Shown here: piece after piece, positions 35,217 to 47,425 of the stretch
Layout: each line of letters opens with the position of its first letter
Position numbering within the stretch: the first letter of the stretch is position 1
The notes under the pieces: model-generated
Database searches by the model: none
What the model saw: the letters and a program-made list of their open reading frames with translations, nothing else
What the model was told of the DNA's origin: nothing
Translations under genes and position numbers: made by a program
Assembly (NCBI GenBank): GCA_913058245.1
Contig: CAJXQJ010000004.1
Coordinates: 1 to 64,000, forward strand
Length of the DNA: 64,000 nucleotides
Source of the DNA: an uncultured Colwellia sp.
Lineage (GTDB): Bacteria; Pseudomonadota; Gammaproteobacteria; Enterobacterales; Alteromonadaceae
Reading direction: 5' to 3'

Positions 35217-36518
35217 ATGAAAAATCCATTAAAATTATTGCTCCTTAGCTCCGCGCTAATATTTGCCACATCACAAGATGTAATCGCTGACGAAGTTGAA
35301 CTCGATAGAGTTGCAGCGATAGTGAATGATGGAGTGGTATTAGAGTCAGAGATAACAAGCTTAATCTCTTCAATTACTCTGCAAGCTAAAAAAAATAACC
35401 AAACCTTGCCTTCAGCACGCGCATTACGTATTCAAGTAATGGAGAAATTAATAAACGATGCCATTATATTGCAACTTGGTGAACGTATGGGTATGCAAAT
35501 TAGCGACGCCCAGCTTGACGAAACCTTATCAAATATGGCGCAAGACAATAATATGTCACTAGAATCATTTCGAGATTCTATAATATCCAGCGGTGAAAGT
35601 TATGAAAAATATAGAGAAAATGTTCGACGAGAATTAATTTCAGGAGAAGTACGCCGTGCTAGTCTTAGCCGCCGGATTTATATCTCTCCTCAAGATGTTT
35701 CTAATCTTTTGTTAGAAATGAAGGAAAAAACTAGCGCCGATATTGAATATCGCCTTGGCCATATCCTAATTGAATTTCCAAACAACCCTGGTCAAGAAGA
35801 TATAAACGCCGCAAAAATTCGTGCGGAGAAAGTTATTGAACTACTAGAAAGTGGTAGCGACTTTGCAAGAATTGCCATGACCTCTTCCGGTGGAGGTCGA
35901 GCGCTTGAAGGAGGTGATTTAGGCTGGAAAAGCATCAATGAAATGCCGACATTATTTTCAAAATTAGTTGATGGAAAGGAAAAAGGCAGCGTTTTTGGCC
36001 CTGTTAGAACAGGGCTAGGCTTTAGTATTGTTAAGCTTGTCGATATACGAGGCAGACAAGTTGTAGAAGTAGAAGAAGTAAAAGCCAGTCATATCTTAAT
36101 TGAGCCTTCAATTATCCTTAGCGAGGCAAAAGCAGAAGCTATGCTCCAAGGCTTTGTTGATAAACTCAACGCTGGTGAGGCAGACTTTGCTGAGCTTGCG
36201 AAAGAACATTCTGATGGCCCTACTGCAACAAGAGGTGGTGACTTAGGTTGGGCTGACCCAAGTAAATACGATCCTGCATTTACAAATGCTTTAGCACGTT
36301 TGGATATTGATGAAATCCATAAGCCATTTCGCTCTTCATTTGGTTGGCATATCGCAAAGCTAACTGGCCGTAGAACACTAGACGCTACAAGCCAAATGAA
36401 TCAAAACCGTGCTTATCAAATGCTATACAACCGAAAATTTGGGATAGAAGGCGCACGCTGGATTAAAGAATTACGCGACGAAGCATACGTTGAAATTATT
36501 CAAACGGAAGATAAATAG
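35217..36518 (+). CDS. surA: Periplasmic chaperone/peptidyl-prolyl isomerase SurA
   Basis: A 433-residue protein with a signal peptide (about 1-24), SurA N-terminal chaperone domain ([15 protein letters not shown]..., about 30-150) and two parvulin domains (about 175-275, [11 protein letters not shown]...GGDLGWKS; and about 285-385, [10 protein letters not shown]...GGDLGWADP). It escorts outer-membrane proteins, including LptD, to the BAM machine. It lies 20 bp after lptD and overlaps the pdxA start by one base, so the genes are probably translated from one transcript. Confidence 0.96.
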   Translation: MKNPLKLLLLSSALIFATSQDVIADEVELDRVAAIVNDGVVLESEITSLISSITLQAKKNNQTLPSARALRIQVMEKLINDAIILQLGERMGMQISDAQLDETLSNMAQDNNMSLESFRDSIISSGESYEKYRENVRRELISGEVRRASLSRRIYISPQDVSNLLLEMKEKTSADIEYRLGHILIEFPNNPGQEDINAAKIRAEKVIELLESGSDFARIAMTSSGGGRALEGGDLGWKSINEMPTLFSKLVDGKEKGSVFGPVRTGLGFSIVKLVDIRGRQVVEVEEVKASHILIEPSIILSEAKAEAMLQGFVDKLNAGEADFAELAKEHSDGPTATRGGDLGWADPSKYDPAFTNALARLDIDEIHKPFRSSFGWHIAKLTGRRTLDATSQMNQNRAYQMLYNRKFGIEGARWIKELRDEAYVEIIQTEDK

Positions 36519-37501
36519 TGTTAAAGCGAATTGCAATAACACCGGGAGAGCCTGCAGGTATAGGCCCTGACTTAGTCATTAAAATTGCTCAACAGTCATG
36601 GCCAAGTGAAATTATTGTTGTTGCATCTCTTGAATTACTAAAAACCAGAGCAGCAATACTAGGCATCGAATTAACAATTAAAGAATACGATGCTAGTAGC
36701 AAACCAACGGCTCATCAAGCAGGTACACTGACTGTTCTGCCTGTAGAGTTAGATGATAACTGCCAAGCTGGTGAATTAAATCCAAACAATGGTCGCTATG
36801 TTGTAGAAACATTGCGTATTGCTAGTGAAAAGAATATCTCTGGTGAATTTGACGCTGTAGTTACAGGTCCTGTACACAAAGGACTTATTAACCAAGCTGG
36901 CATTCCATTTAGCGGTCATACTGAATATTTTGCTCATCAAGCGAACTGTACCGATGTTGTTATGATGCTAGCAACTGAAGGTTTACGTGTGGCATTAGTA
37001 ACCACTCACATTCCTCTTGCATATGTTTCTAAAGCTATTACTCACGAACGATTACAGAAAACCACCCGCATTCTCCATCAAGACTTAATAACAAAATTTG
37101 GTATTTCCCAGCCAAAAATATATGTATGTGGTATTAACCCTCATGCAGGTGAAGATGGCCACTTAGGACGGGAAGAAATAGATGTAATGATCCCTGCACT
37201 TGATGAATTACGACAAGAAGGAATGAATTTAATTGGACCTTTGCCCGCTGATACCATTTTTCAAGAAAAGTACTTAGCAGATGCAAATGCCATTTTAAGT
37301 ATGTTTCACGATCAAGGCCTACCCGTGCTAAAATTTAAAGGCTTTGGTTCATCAGTTAATATTACCTTAGGCTTACCATTTATTAGAACATCAGTTGATC
37401 ATGGAACAGCCTTAGACTTAGCTGGTAGTAATCTAGCTGATGTTGGAAGCTTCAATGAAGCTATTCAAACTGCAATCACTTTAGCTAACAACCAAACTTA
37501 G
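36518..37501 (+). CDS. pdxA: 4-hydroxythreonine-4-phosphate dehydrogenase
   Basis: A 327-residue NAD-dependent enzyme of the DXP-dependent vitamin B6 pathway. It uses a GTG start whose first base is the last base of the surA stop codon. The PdxA signature [12 protein letters not shown] is at the N-terminus. The divalent-metal His residues lie in FSGHTEYFA and [11 protein letters not shown], and [12 protein letters not shown] is the C-terminal motif. Length and position between surA and rsmA are canonical. Confidence 0.96.
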   Translation: MLKRIAITPGEPAGIGPDLVIKIAQQSWPSEIIVVASLELLKTRAAILGIELTIKEYDASSKPTAHQAGTLTVLPVELDDNCQAGELNPNNGRYVVETLRIASEKNISGEFDAVVTGPVHKGLINQAGIPFSGHTEYFAHQANCTDVVMMLATEGLRVALVTTHIPLAYVSKAITHERLQKTTRILHQDLITKFGISQPKIYVCGINPHAGEDGHLGREEIDVMIPALDELRQEGMNLIGPLPADTIFQEKYLADANAILSMFHDQGLPVLKFKGFGSSVNITLGLPFIRTSVDHGTALDLAGSNLADVGSFNEAIQTAITLANNQT

Positions 37502-37525
37502 CTGCTATTCGAGCAAAACAATATT

Positions 37526-38350
37526 ATGAGTAAAAACTCCCATTTAGGCCATCAAGCAAAAAAACGTTTCGGGCAAAATTTCCTGCACAATGATGCAATC
37601 ATCAGTGATATTGTCGATGCAATAAACCCTGAGCCTAATGAAAATTTAATTGAGATTGGCCCTGGTCTTGGCGCCCTTACCGAACCAGTAATTGAACGCG
37701 CGGGGGCACTTAGCGTGGTTGAATTAGACAGAGATTTGGCTCACAGATTACGCCATCACCCTTTTTTAGCACCTAAGTTAACCATTTACGAGCAAGATGC
37801 ATTAAAGTTCGATTTTGCCGAACTCGCGAGCGAAGAAAAGCCGTTACGCATTTTTGGGAATTTACCCTATAACATTTCTACACCACTAATTTTTCACTTA
37901 TTGACTTTTAAAGATAAAGTGAAAGATATGCATTTTATGCTACAAAAAGAGGTGGTTGAGCGAATGGCATCGGGTCCAAACTGTAAGTCATTTGGTCGTC
38001 TGTCTATTATGACTCAATATCAATGTCAGGTGATCCCAGTTATGGAGATTGGCCCTGAGGCATTTAAACCAGCTCCAAAAGTTGACTCTGCCATTGTTCG
38101 CCTTGTGCCACATAAAGAAATTAAGAACCCGGTAAAAGACCTTAAAGCACTTAATCAAGTTTGCTTATCTGCATTTAATCAACGTCGAAAAACAATTCGT
38201 AACAGCTTTAAAAAACTGATTTCTGCCGAACAATTGCAATCTTTAGGAATTGACCCAAGCTTACGTCCAGAAAATTTGCATCTTGATGATTTTATAAAGT
38301 TAGCTAATTTTATTACCAATAACCCGATTAATGAAAACAATGACAAATAA
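37526..38350 (+). CDS. rsmA: 16S rRNA adenine dimethyltransferase RsmA (KsgA)
   Basis: A 274-residue SAM-dependent methyltransferase that dimethylates A1518 and A1519 of 16S rRNA in late 30S assembly. Motifs: [11 protein letters not shown] at the N-terminus, SAM loop [13 protein letters not shown] and catalytic NLPYNIST. The C-terminal helical domain is complete. The end overlaps the start of apaG. Confidence 0.96.
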   Translation: MSKNSHLGHQAKKRFGQNFLHNDAIISDIVDAINPEPNENLIEIGPGLGALTEPVIERAGALSVVELDRDLAHRLRHHPFLAPKLTIYEQDALKFDFAELASEEKPLRIFGNLPYNISTPLIFHLLTFKDKVKDMHFMLQKEVVERMASGPNCKSFGRLSIMTQYQCQVIPVMEIGPEAFKPAPKVDSAIVRLVPHKEIKNPVKDLKALNQVCLSAFNQRRKTIRNSFKKLISAEQLQSLGIDPSLRPENLHLDDFIKLANFITNNPINENNDK

Positions 38351-38732
38351 ATATTCTGATGTTTCAAATAATATTCATGTCGAAGTGATAAGCGATTATA
38401 TTACGCAACAATCACTTGAAGCAGAACAGCAATTTGTTTTTAGTTATACCATCACCATCAGCAATAAAAGCTCCGATACAGTTCAGCTAATTAACCGGCA
38501 TTGGCTAATTAGCGACTCAAATGGTGAAACGAATACGGTTTCTGGTGAAGGGGTAATTGGTCAACAACCATATATTAAAGCGAATGATAGCTTTACTTAT
38601 ACCAGTGGTTGTATTCTGAAGTCACCATTGGGCAATATGCAAGGGCATTATCAAATGCAATGCGACAATGGTGAACTTATTCAAGTAGAGATACCACTAT
38701 TTCGCTTAGCAAAGCCTAACATACTCAATTAA
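38340..38732 (+). CDS. apaG: ApaG protein
   Basis: A single fibronectin-III-like domain of 130 residues ([48 protein letters not shown]). ApaG family members lie between rsmA and apaH as here; the molecular role is poorly defined. I take the second ATG (MTNKYSD) as the start because it fits the family length; an ATG three codons upstream (38331) is also possible. Both overlap rsmA. Confidence 0.92.
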   Translation: MTNKYSDVSNNIHVEVISDYITQQSLEAEQQFVFSYTITISNKSSDTVQLINRHWLISDSNGETNTVSGEGVIGQQPYIKANDSFTYTSGCILKSPLGNMQGHYQMQCDNGELIQVEIPLFRLAKPNILN

Positions 38733-38741
38733 TGGAAAATT

Positions 38742-39560
38742 ATGGCAATTTATTTTGTTGGTGATATTCAAGGCTGCTATAGCGAACTCGATGCACTACT
38801 GACCAAGATTGCTTTTTCAACCTATGAAGACCAATTATATGTAGCTGGCGACCTCGTCGCACGAGGCCCAGACTCCTTAGCTACATTAAGATTAATTAAG
38901 TCTTTAAAGAATAGTGCAAAAGTTGTTTTAGGGAATCATGATCTACACTTGTTGTCTGTATTTCACGGATTAAAAAAAGAAAAGAGACAAGATCACCTCG
39001 CACAACTACTTTCAGCTCCAGATGTAGAGGAGTTAATGCATTGGCTAAGACAGCAGCCACTTATTCAAAAACTACCAAACGAAGCTGTTTATATGAGCCA
39101 CGCTGGGCTCTCACCACAATGGACACCGCAATTAGCGATTGAACAAGCTGAAATTGCTCATCAAAAGCTTATATCTGCCGATTTTAAATATTGGCTTGAG
39201 CATATGTATGGCTCAATGCCTAATAATTGGGAAAATGCTAAAAGCGAGGTTGAAAAGTTTAGATTTACCATTAATGCGCTAACTCGTATGCGTTATTGTC
39301 ATATTGACGGTAGTTTGGACTTTACCTGTAAAGAAAATTTAGAAAACGCACCAAAAGAGTTAATGCCTTGGTTTGACTTTCAACATATAAATAATAAGGG
39401 ACAATGGCTTTTCGGACATTGGGCGGCATTAATGGGTTATTGCCCTTATAATAACATTTATGCACTTGATACTGGCTGTGTTTGGGGGCAACACTTATCG
39501 ATATTACGATGGCACGACAAGGCATTATTTACCGAACCAGCACATAAAACACTAAGTTAG
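38742..39560 (+). CDS. apaH: Bis(5'-nucleosyl)-tetraphosphatase, symmetrical
   Basis: A 272-residue metallophosphatase that cleaves Ap4A (and caps RNA ends with Np4) to ADP. Metal-binding motifs: FVGDIQGCYSE, AGDLVARGPDS, LGNHDLHLL and the later GHWAALMGY and TGCVWGQ stretches. It ends the lptD-apaH run. No strong terminator was seen before the chemoreceptor gene. Confidence 0.95.
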   Translation: MAIYFVGDIQGCYSELDALLTKIAFSTYEDQLYVAGDLVARGPDSLATLRLIKSLKNSAKVVLGNHDLHLLSVFHGLKKEKRQDHLAQLLSAPDVEELMHWLRQQPLIQKLPNEAVYMSHAGLSPQWTPQLAIEQAEIAHQKLISADFKYWLEHMYGSMPNNWENAKSEVEKFRFTINALTRMRYCHIDGSLDFTCKENLENAPKELMPWFDFQHINNKGQWLFGHWAALMGYCPYNNIYALDTGCVWGQHLSILRWHDKALFTEPAHKTLS

Positions 39561-39726
39561 CGACGTTGATTGGTTTAAAAAGTTATATAGCTTGTTATAC
39601 TAGCATTATGACCTATGCGTATTCCTTAGTTGTCTAATAATAATTAATGATTAATTTACACAATGAAATCTTTAATACCTTATTGATTAATCAGAAAATA
39701 ATATAATTTATATATTGGTGGGATCT
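39561..39726. promoter_or_regulatory. Gap before the chemoreceptor gene
   Basis: About 165 bp without a gene. It contains TAGCTTGTTATAC (near 39588-39600), reminiscent of an attC end, but no second arm is present. GGTGGGA (39717-39723) is the ribosome-binding site that fixes the ATG at 39727 over the earlier TTG. Confidence 0.35.
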
Positions 39727-41745
39727 ATGAAATTAACAGTAGCAATGAAAATAATTGGTGGCTTCACCATTATTTCGCTTTTACTCTTTTTAACCAGCAT
39801 AATATCATGGAGTAGTTTAAACACTATTGGTGATGCCACAAAACAGCAAAATGAACTTGCGATACCAACTTTAAAAGGCAGTAATAAATTAGCTCAAGAT
39901 CTTACGGATATTGGCAATTTAACACTCCGCGCTTATTATCAAACAGAATTAGCCCCACTTGCGGAAAACCGAAGTACATTTGATGCAGATAGAAGCGACT
40001 TTAGAGCTCAGTTAAAAAAACTCAAAAGCATAGTGAAAGACGAAGCGGAATTAATAGCTAATTTACGCAAAGTTGATGCTGTGTACGATAGTTTAGAAAA
40101 TGAAATTAATAGTGTATTAAACAATCGTAAACTGTCGATTGAACAGCACTCAGCACTTATTGAAAAAATAGATACTGTTGAAGAAAAAGCGGATGACACC
40201 GCAACCATTTTACTTGACCTTGCTGATCATGTCTTAGCTGACACAAAGTTACAGCGTGCTGTTAGTTTAGCCGAGCATTTAGAAACTTTGCTGAACAGTA
40301 TGGTCAGTTCTGCATTTGAATATCGTGAGATTATCGACCAACAATCAGCGGAATTAGTGAGTAACGAAATTAAAAACTCATTTACAGACATTGTAAACTC
40401 TGTCAATGACGTTATGAGTGAATTAAATCAACAAAACATGTCAGGTATTGCCGACGACCTAAGTGGCAGTTTTGCAGAATTAGAAGGCTTTATTACTGGC
40501 AGTGATAAAATCTTTAACAACAAAGATAGTCAATTAAACGCGATTGCCGCTGCAACAGTAAGCCTAAAAGCCGCAGAACAAGGTATTAGCCAAACCAACG
40601 CCATTTTGGCCACTCAAGTTGATCTAGCTAACAAAAAAGCCATTGCTACAGGTATTTTAGTAGAAGATTCTGTTTCTGACGGCACCCGCAATACCTTAGT
40701 TATAACGGTAATTTCTGTCGCATTGGCTGTCATTATTGCATGGATTACTGTTACGAGTATTACACGCCCACTAGGTCGCGTTAATGAAATGCTTAATGTC
40801 GTAGCGTCGGGCGATTTATCACGTAAGTTAGACGAAAGCGGAAATGACGAATTAGCGCAATTGTCTCGTAATTGTAATTTACTAATTGATAGCTTACGTA
40901 ACTTGATTCAAAGCATCGTCAGTCGCTCAACCCAGTTAGCAACAGCTGCTGAACAAACATCTGCCGTTACCGCCCAAAGTACAACTGCCATCGAAGAACA
41001 GCGCACTCAAGTTGAACAAGCAGCATCTGCAACAACCGAAATGAGCAGTACTTCACAAAGTGTTTTATCAAGTGCTAATGATGCGCTAGGTGAAATTAAG
41101 CAAGCAGACGATGAAGCAGAGCGTGTTAAGGTTATTTCTGGTCGTAACAGAGAAACAATTGAACTGCTAGCAAATGAAGTTGAATCAGCCTCTCAGGTTA
41201 TCAACAAATTACAGCAAGACAGCGCCTCAATTGGCGGCATTCTTGATGTGATTCGTGGCATTGCAGAACAAACCAACTTACTTGCGTTAAATGCTGCTAT
41301 TGAAGCTGCACGTGCTGGTGAGCAAGGACGAGGCTTTGCGGTTGTAGCCGACGAAGTAAGAACACTGGCGAGCCGTACACAAGAATCTACGCAAGAAATT
41401 CAAAATATGATTGAAGTATTGCAAGGTGGTGCTGAGAAAGCGGTATCAGTAATGGATACCGGTAAAAAACAAGCCACGAATTGTGTTGACCAAAGCGTAC
41501 AAGCAGAACAAGCACTTGATACTATTACTCATGCGGTTCACGAAGCATTTGATCGTAGTTCACAAATTGCCACTGCCGCGGAAGAGCAAAGTGTTGTTGC
41601 TCATGAAATCAGCGAAAACCTTGAGTCAATTGTTGCTATCGCGGAGCAAACAACCGCTGGTTCACAACAAACTGCTGAATCTAGCAGTGAAGTGGCTCGC
41701 TTAGCTGAAGAGCTGCAACAATCAGTACAAGAGTTTAAACTTTAG
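39727..41745 (+). CDS. Methyl-accepting chemotaxis protein
   Basis: A 672-residue chemoreceptor: first membrane helix (about 6-28), a long helical periplasmic domain (about 29-315), second helix (about 318-342), HAMP (about 343-396, [12 protein letters not shown]) and a cytoplasmic signalling domain (about 440-672). The hairpin tip [20 protein letters not shown] (about 515-534) is canonical. The signal is unknown. The start ATG follows GGTGGGA. A terminator follows. Confidence 0.93.
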   Translation: MKLTVAMKIIGGFTIISLLLFLTSIISWSSLNTIGDATKQQNELAIPTLKGSNKLAQDLTDIGNLTLRAYYQTELAPLAENRSTFDADRSDFRAQLKKLKSIVKDEAELIANLRKVDAVYDSLENEINSVLNNRKLSIEQHSALIEKIDTVEEKADDTATILLDLADHVLADTKLQRAVSLAEHLETLLNSMVSSAFEYREIIDQQSAELVSNEIKNSFTDIVNSVNDVMSELNQQNMSGIADDLSGSFAELEGFITGSDKIFNNKDSQLNAIAAATVSLKAAEQGISQTNAILATQVDLANKKAIATGILVEDSVSDGTRNTLVITVISVALAVIIAWITVTSITRPLGRVNEMLNVVASGDLSRKLDESGNDELAQLSRNCNLLIDSLRNLIQSIVSRSTQLATAAEQTSAVTAQSTTAIEEQRTQVEQAASATTEMSSTSQSVLSSANDALGEIKQADDEAERVKVISGRNRETIELLANEVESASQVINKLQQDSASIGGILDVIRGIAEQTNLLALNAAIEAARAGEQGRGFAVVADEVRTLASRTQESTQEIQNMIEVLQGGAEKAVSVMDTGKKQATNCVDQSVQAEQALDTITHAVHEAFDRSSQIATAAEEQSVVAHEISENLESIVAIAEQTTAGSQQTAESSSEVARLAEELQQSVQEFKL

Positions 41746-41774
41746 TGTTGATTCACTAATAGGTTTTACAATAC

Positions 41775-41802
41775 AAAAGAGTGCCTTAGCGCTCTTTTTT
41801 TT
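41775..41802 (+). terminator. Terminator of the chemoreceptor gene
   Basis: AAAGAGTGC/GCGCTCTTT stem (one G-T pair) with a CTTA loop and a run of eight T on the plus strand, about 30 bp after the stop codon. Confidence 0.85.
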
Positions 41803-41847
41803 CACCTATAAGCTACCTATTAAAGTGCTATAGGCAAATAAAAATAT

Positions 41848-42342
41848 CTAACTATCAATACGTTGATAAACAGAAAAATTGAGTGAGTATTGATTTTTTT
41901 CATCTGCAGGACGAACTTCACTTTCGACTCTTTGCCAGCTTTTTAAATCATATGCAGGGAAGTATGTATCACCAGCAATATTAGCATCAATATGCGTAAT
42001 ATAAAGTCTATCTGCTGAAGGCAAACAATGCTTATATATCGCACCTCCGCCAATAACCATAACCTCTTCAACATCATCTACTAAGGTCAATGCAGCATCA
42101 ACTGAGCTAACTACTTCGACTCCTTCTGCGCTATAGGCACTATCACGCGAAATCACAATATTTTTACGGCCTGGTAGTGGTCGCCCAATTGATTCAAAGG
42201 TTTTACGCCCCATGATAATCGGCTTACCTAAAGTCGTTTTTTTAAAATATGCTAAATCTGCAGGTAAATGCCAAGGCATATCGTTATCTTTGCCGATCAC
42301 TCTATTATCGGCATGTGCCACTATCATCGAAAGTATGGTCAT
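41848..42342 (-). CDS. folA: Dihydrofolate reductase
   Basis: A 164-residue enzyme from the ATG at 42342 (MTILSMIVAHADNRVIG); an upstream in-frame ATG would add 21 atypical residues. Active-site motifs: NDMPWHLPADLAYFKKTT (substrate Asp is the D of ADL) and IIMGRKTFESIGRPLPGR. NADPH motif VMVIGGGAIYK. It reduces dihydrofolate to tetrahydrofolate and is the target of trimethoprim. Confidence 0.95.
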   Translation of the reverse strand: MTILSMIVAHADNRVIGKDNDMPWHLPADLAYFKKTTLGKPIIMGRKTFESIGRPLPGRKNIVISRDSAYSAEGVEVVSSVDAALTLVDDVEEVMVIGGGAIYKHCLPSADRLYITHIDANIAGDTYFPAYDLKSWQRVESEVRPADEKNQYSLNFSVYQRIDS

Positions 42343-42468
42343 AAATGTTTTTCTGTCGTCAGAACCGTTAATTTGCAAAAGATTATACGTTAATCTAAGC
42401 AACAAAAAAGGTGCAATTGCTGTTTAGCAAATGCACCTGTATCAATAACGGAATAAAGCGGTTAACAT

Positions 42469-43635
<1,167 letters not shown>

Positions 43636-43786
43636 TTAAAACACTCCAAAACGTTATTTTCTGTCATATATTATAAATGATTTTAGTCAATTAGCTTTGA
43701 ACTATGTCACTTTTTATACAATTAGTAGCGATAACATATGCCATCACTATTGTTATCAACCAGAAAATTAATTTAATTGCAAAAAA

Positions 43787-43812
43787 AAACCCTGCGTAAC
43801 AGCAGGGTTTTA
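43787..43812 (-). terminator. Terminator after rpmA
   Basis: Perfect 9-bp stem AAACCCTGC/GCAGGGTTT with a 6-base loop. On the minus strand it is followed by a run of nine T. It lies 16 bp after the rpmA stop and may be partly read through into obgE. Confidence 0.88.
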
Positions 43813-43827
43813 TAAGTTTGCGTATTA

Positions 43828-44085
43828 CTACTCAGCGATAATGCTTACAAACTTGCGGTTTTTAGGACCTTTTACTTCAAATTGTACTTTACCGTCAGAT
43901 AAAGCAAATAAAGTGTGGTCTTTACCGATACCCATGTTGTTACCAGCGTGGAATTTAGTGCCACGTTGACGAACAATAATGTTACCTGCTAAAACTGTTT
44001 CGCCACCAAAACGCTTAACACCTAGGCGTTTAGCTTCTGAATCACGACCGTTACGTGTACTACCTGCAGCTTTCTTATGTGCCAT
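43828..44085 (-). CDS. rpmA: 50S ribosomal protein L27
   Basis: An 85-residue protein starting [20 protein letters not shown], the unmistakable L27 N-terminus that reaches towards the peptidyl-transferase centre. It is cotranscribed with rplU (16 bp upstream). Confidence 0.98.
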   Translation of the reverse strand: MAHKKAAGSTRNGRDSEAKRLGVKRFGGETVLAGNIIVRQRGTKFHAGNNMGIGKDHTLFALSDGKVQFEVKGPKNRKFVSIIAE

Positions 44086-44101
44086 TGTAAATCGCTCCTA
44101 A

Positions 44102-44413
44102 TTAGCCGTTAATGCCAGTAATTTTCACTTCAGTGAACCATTGACGATGGCCCGCTTGCTTGCGTGAATGCTTACGACGTTTAAATTTAACAATTTTAAC
44201 TTTGTCAGCGCGACCTTGGTTAACAACCTCTGCCACAACTTTACCACCAGCAATGTAAGGTGCGCCTACATTGATGTTCTCGCCATCGGCGATCATTAAA
44301 ACGTTTTCGAATTCTACTGCTGCACCAACTTCAAGTTCGATTTTTTCTAAACGAACTGTTTGGCCTTCAGTTACACGATGCTGTTTACCACCGCTTTGGA
44401 ATACCGCGTACAT
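44102..44413 (-). CDS. rplU: 50S ribosomal protein L21
   Basis: A 103-residue protein from the ATG at 44413 ([14 protein letters not shown]), the family's usual length. Upstream in-frame ATGs would add eight atypical residues. The C-terminal motif [13 protein letters not shown] is typical. First gene of the rplU-rpmA operon and divergent from ispB. Confidence 0.98.
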   Translation of the reverse strand: MYAVFQSGGKQHRVTEGQTVRLEKIELEVGAAVEFENVLMIADGENINVGAPYIAGGKVVAEVVNQGRADKVKIVKFKRRKHSRKQAGHRQWFTEVKITGING

Positions 44414-44646
44414 AGCTACTCCGTACTGCGTCATCATCTATGTATGTGACGCTTAAATTTAAAATTATAGGGCGCGAATTCTACGCGAAGATATCTGCGA
44501 GGGCAAGTAGAAAAGTAATGATTTATTATAATTTTTATTTAACAAAAAACTTATCGCTTAGAAAACTTCTATCGCTATGAATTTCGTGTAAAATTAGTCC
44601 TGAATATATTGTGCATTATAACATAAAAGGTAGCTCGTTACGCTTT

Positions 44647-45618
44647 ATGAACATCAAAAACATTCAATCTTTGACGCAACAAGACATGACAGCAGTCAAC
44701 GACCTTATCTTTTCTAAGCTACATTCTGATGTTGCCCTAATCAACCAACTAGGCATTTATATTGTTAATGGCGGCGGTAAACGTATGCGCCCATTATTAA
44801 CCGTCCTAGCATCAAGAGCATTGGGATATGAAGGAAGTGAACACTTACAACTAGCAGCTATTATTGAATTTATTCATACTTCTACTCTTTTGCATGATGA
44901 TGTCGTTGATGAATCAAATATGCGTCGTGGCCGAGAAACTGCAAATGCCATGTTTGGCAATAGCGCTAGCGTTTTAGTTGGCGACTTTTTATATTCTCGT
45001 TCGTTTCAAATGATGAGTGAACTTAATAACTTACAAATCATGGATATTCTATCTGATGCAACCAACATTATTGCTGAAGGAGAAGTGCTGCAGTTAATGA
45101 ACTGTAATGATCCTGATACAACAGAAGAAAGCTATATGCAGGTCATTTACTGCAAAACAGCGAAACTATTTGAAGCAGCAACACGTTTAGCTGCAGTTAT
45201 TGCCAAGCAAGACCAAGCAACTGAAACTGCCATGCAAAATTACGGTAAGCATTTAGGCACCGCGTTTCAATTAGTTGATGATATTATGGACTACACTGCT
45301 GACGCGCAAGAAATGGGAAAAAATGTTGGTGACGATTTAGCAGAAGGTAAACCTACTCTCCCACTATTATATGCCATGAAACATGGTAATGAGCAGCAAA
45401 GCACTCTAATTCGTAGCGCGATAGAAAATGGCGATGGCATGGATCACCTTGGTGATATTCTTGCGGCGATGCAACAAACCGGCTCATTGGTTTATACCCA
45501 GAAAAAAGCTGAACAAGAAGCAGATAAGGCCATAAACGCGTTAGCAAACTTGCCAGAGTCAGAGCATAAACAAGCGCTTATATCTCTTGCGCATATTGCT
45601 GCTAATCGTAGCCATTAA
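44647..45618 (+). CDS. ispB: Octaprenyl diphosphate synthase
   Basis: A 323-residue trans-prenyltransferase from the ATG at 44647 (MNIKNIQSLTQQDM), which matches the E. coli IspB length; an upstream ATG at 44611 would extend it by 12 residues. Asp-rich motifs: LLHDDVVDES (first) and LVDDIMDYT (second), plus GGGKRMRPLL. It makes the ubiquinone side chain from IPP and FPP. The divergent rplU-rpmA pair is the classic neighbourhood. Confidence 0.95.
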   Translation: MNIKNIQSLTQQDMTAVNDLIFSKLHSDVALINQLGIYIVNGGGKRMRPLLTVLASRALGYEGSEHLQLAAIIEFIHTSTLLHDDVVDESNMRRGRETANAMFGNSASVLVGDFLYSRSFQMMSELNNLQIMDILSDATNIIAEGEVLQLMNCNDPDTTEESYMQVIYCKTAKLFEAATRLAAVIAKQDQATETAMQNYGKHLGTAFQLVDDIMDYTADAQEMGKNVGDDLAEGKPTLPLLYAMKHGNEQQSTLIRSAIENGDGMDHLGDILAAMQQTGSLVYTQKKAEQEADKAINALANLPESEHKQALISLAHIAANRSH

Positions 45619-45635
45619 TTAGAGTACAATATATC

Positions 45636-45668
45636 AAGTCACAACTTTTCAGCGTTGTGACTTATTCT
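45636..45668 (+). terminator. Terminator of ispB
   Basis: Perfect 10-bp stem AAGTCACAAC/GTTGTGACTT with an 8-base loop, then ATTCTTTCC. The T-tract is broken, so termination strength is uncertain. Confidence 0.65.
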
Positions 45669-45756
45669 TTCCTATCCCCCTATCTTTTTTAACCACTAGT
45701 ATTTCAGTAAAATCATTTGTTATAGTCTTAGCACTTTATTCAATGATGAAAACAAC

Positions 45757-46845
45757 ATGAGCAGCGGTCCTATTCAAAATACTCTAACTATTAGTCAAAG
45801 CGAATTTGGTCAATTAAGTAATGGTGAAAATGCCCTACTTTTTACGTTAAGTAATGACAACGGTGTTCAGATAAAAATCAGTAATTACGGCGGTATTATC
45901 GTTTCATTAGAAACTTTAGATAAAAACAATCGTTCTGCAGATATTGTATTAGGGTATGACACTGTTCAAGATTATGAGCAAGACCCATACTACCTAGGGG
46001 CAATTATTGGTCGCTTCGCTGGTCGAATAGATCAAGGATCACTTATTATTGACGATGAAAGTTATCAACTCAGTATCAACAACTCAGATAACCAACTTCA
46101 TGGCGGCTTTAAAGCATTAAATAAACAGCTTTGGCATGCAGAAACTGAAAATAGTAAGGATAAAGTAAGCTTAATATTACATCATACTAGCCCAGATGGA
46201 GACAATGGTTTTCCTGGTAACGTTGAATTTAAAGTCATCTATAGCTTAAATCAACAAAATCAACTCATCGTTAAGTACTTTGCTAACACAGATAAAACTA
46301 CACCAATCAATCTTACTCAACATAGTTATTTTAATTTAGCTGGGCACAGTTCAGGTGATATTTATCAGCACCTAGTGCAGCTCAATGCTGATTACTTTTT
46401 ACCTATGGATGAACGTATTTACCCGACCGGGGAAGTTAGAAAGGTGACTGGCAGCGCACAAGACTTCACTCAGCCAGAGTTACTAGGGAAGAACATCAAT
46501 GGCGACGATGAGCAAGTTAGAATAGCAAAAGGTTTTGATAATTATTGGTTGAATAACCAAGATGTGATTGATGGTGATAACTACTCTGCCATGGCATTTG
46601 AACCTGACTCTGGGCGACGCCTGACTATGTATAGCGACCAACCTTGTTTGATTTTATATACCGCCAATTATATTGACGGCAGCCAAGTTGGCAAAGAACA
46701 ATGTAGATATCAAAAGCATTCAGCATTTTGTTTCGAACCACAAAGAATGGCCAACAAAAATACCGGGGCAAATATAAACAATACTATTCTTCACCCAGAA
46801 CGACCTTTCTATAGTAAAACTCGTTTTATTTTTTCGAGCGAATAA
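45757..46845 (+). CDS. galM: Aldose 1-epimerase
   Basis: A 362-residue mutarotase. Substrate and catalytic motifs: GAIIGRFAGRID (about 85-96), NNSDNQLHGGFK (catalytic region), NLTQHSYFNLAGH (catalytic His) and the C-terminal FCFEPQRMAN with the catalytic Glu. It interconverts alpha and beta anomers of galactose or glucose. No other Leloir-pathway gene is adjacent; the gene appears to be transcribed alone. Confidence 0.92.
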   Translation: MSSGPIQNTLTISQSEFGQLSNGENALLFTLSNDNGVQIKISNYGGIIVSLETLDKNNRSADIVLGYDTVQDYEQDPYYLGAIIGRFAGRIDQGSLIIDDESYQLSINNSDNQLHGGFKALNKQLWHAETENSKDKVSLILHHTSPDGDNGFPGNVEFKVIYSLNQQNQLIVKYFANTDKTTPINLTQHSYFNLAGHSSGDIYQHLVQLNADYFLPMDERIYPTGEVRKVTGSAQDFTQPELLGKNINGDDEQVRIAKGFDNYWLNNQDVIDGDNYSAMAFEPDSGRRLTMYSDQPCLILYTANYIDGSQVGKEQCRYQKHSAFCFEPQRMANKNTGANINNTILHPERPFYSKTRFIFSSE

Positions 46846-46926
46846 TCCAAAAATACCAAAAGTTAAATGCCCTTAATACTTAAAATTTATATTAAGGGCA
46901 ACTCCAGTATTTAGCTCTTTAACAAT

Positions 46927-47058
46927 TTAACTATAAAACCATTGCCCCAAAACATATCCAATGCTAAATAGATTTGCTATTCCTGCTAATGACAATAAAA
47001 CAACCATCGCAGACTTTTCATGGCGATTTAATGTTTGCCACCATTTTTTAAACGTCAT
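46927..47058 (-). CDS. Small single-pass membrane peptide (43 residues)
   Basis: MTFKKWWQTLNRHEKSAMVV begins a 43-residue frame with an AAGGA ribosome-binding site, a polar amphipathic N-terminus (about 1-16) and one membrane helix (about 17-40, ending LGQWFYS). It follows the XRE regulator gene by 20 bp on the same strand. With the two upstream genes it forms a compact operon of small membrane-associated proteins. Function unknown. Confidence 0.6.
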   Translation of the reverse strand: MTFKKWWQTLNRHEKSAMVVLLSLAGIANLFSIGYVLGQWFYS

Positions 47059-47078
47059 ATCAAATCCTTTTTTGTTAC

Positions 47079-47399
47079 TTAAATTTCAATCAGCATCATT
47101 AAATACATTAGTGATGCACCGATAACAGCTCCCGCAGCAGTGGCAGCTATTAATAGTTGCTTTTGATTAAAAGCGCTTCCTTGTTTAATAACTTCAACAG
47201 GCTCGGTATCAAGTACCAAAATTTTCTTATCAACATTAAAAACAGCTGCTAAGCTCATCAATGTTTCATTTGAAGCGTTGCCATATCGCTCAACTCGCTG
47301 TACCGTTCGCAAGCTTATACCGCACGCATCGGCAAGGTGCTGCTGTGTCCAGTGTTGTCCTGAACGTAAATTTTTCACTTTGAGGGCATTAATTTCCAT
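47079..47399 (-). CDS. XRE-type regulator with C-terminal membrane helix
   Basis: A 106-residue protein. Helix-turn-helix (about 8-62; WTQQHLADACGISLRTVQRV is the HTH) followed by one hydrophobic segment (about 82-104, LLIAATAAGAVIGASLMYLM). A DNA-binding domain on a membrane tail suggests a membrane-tethered regulator. It lies between a 144-residue protein gene and a 43-residue membrane peptide gene in one operon. Palindromic sites upstream of the operon are likely operators for it. Confidence 0.8.
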   Translation of the reverse strand: MEINALKVKNLRSGQHWTQQHLADACGISLRTVQRVERYGNASNETLMSLAAVFNVDKKILVLDTEPVEVIKQGSAFNQKQLLIAATAAGAVIGASLMYLMMLIEI

Positions 47400-47425
47400 A
47401 GTGTGTAGCTCCTAAAAACATACGG

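Noticed and set aside
39561..39605. TAGCTTGTTATAC near 39588-39600 as a second orphan attC
   Set aside because: Only one short arm-like stretch is present; no inner arms or second core could be aligned, unlike the site at 59287-59379.
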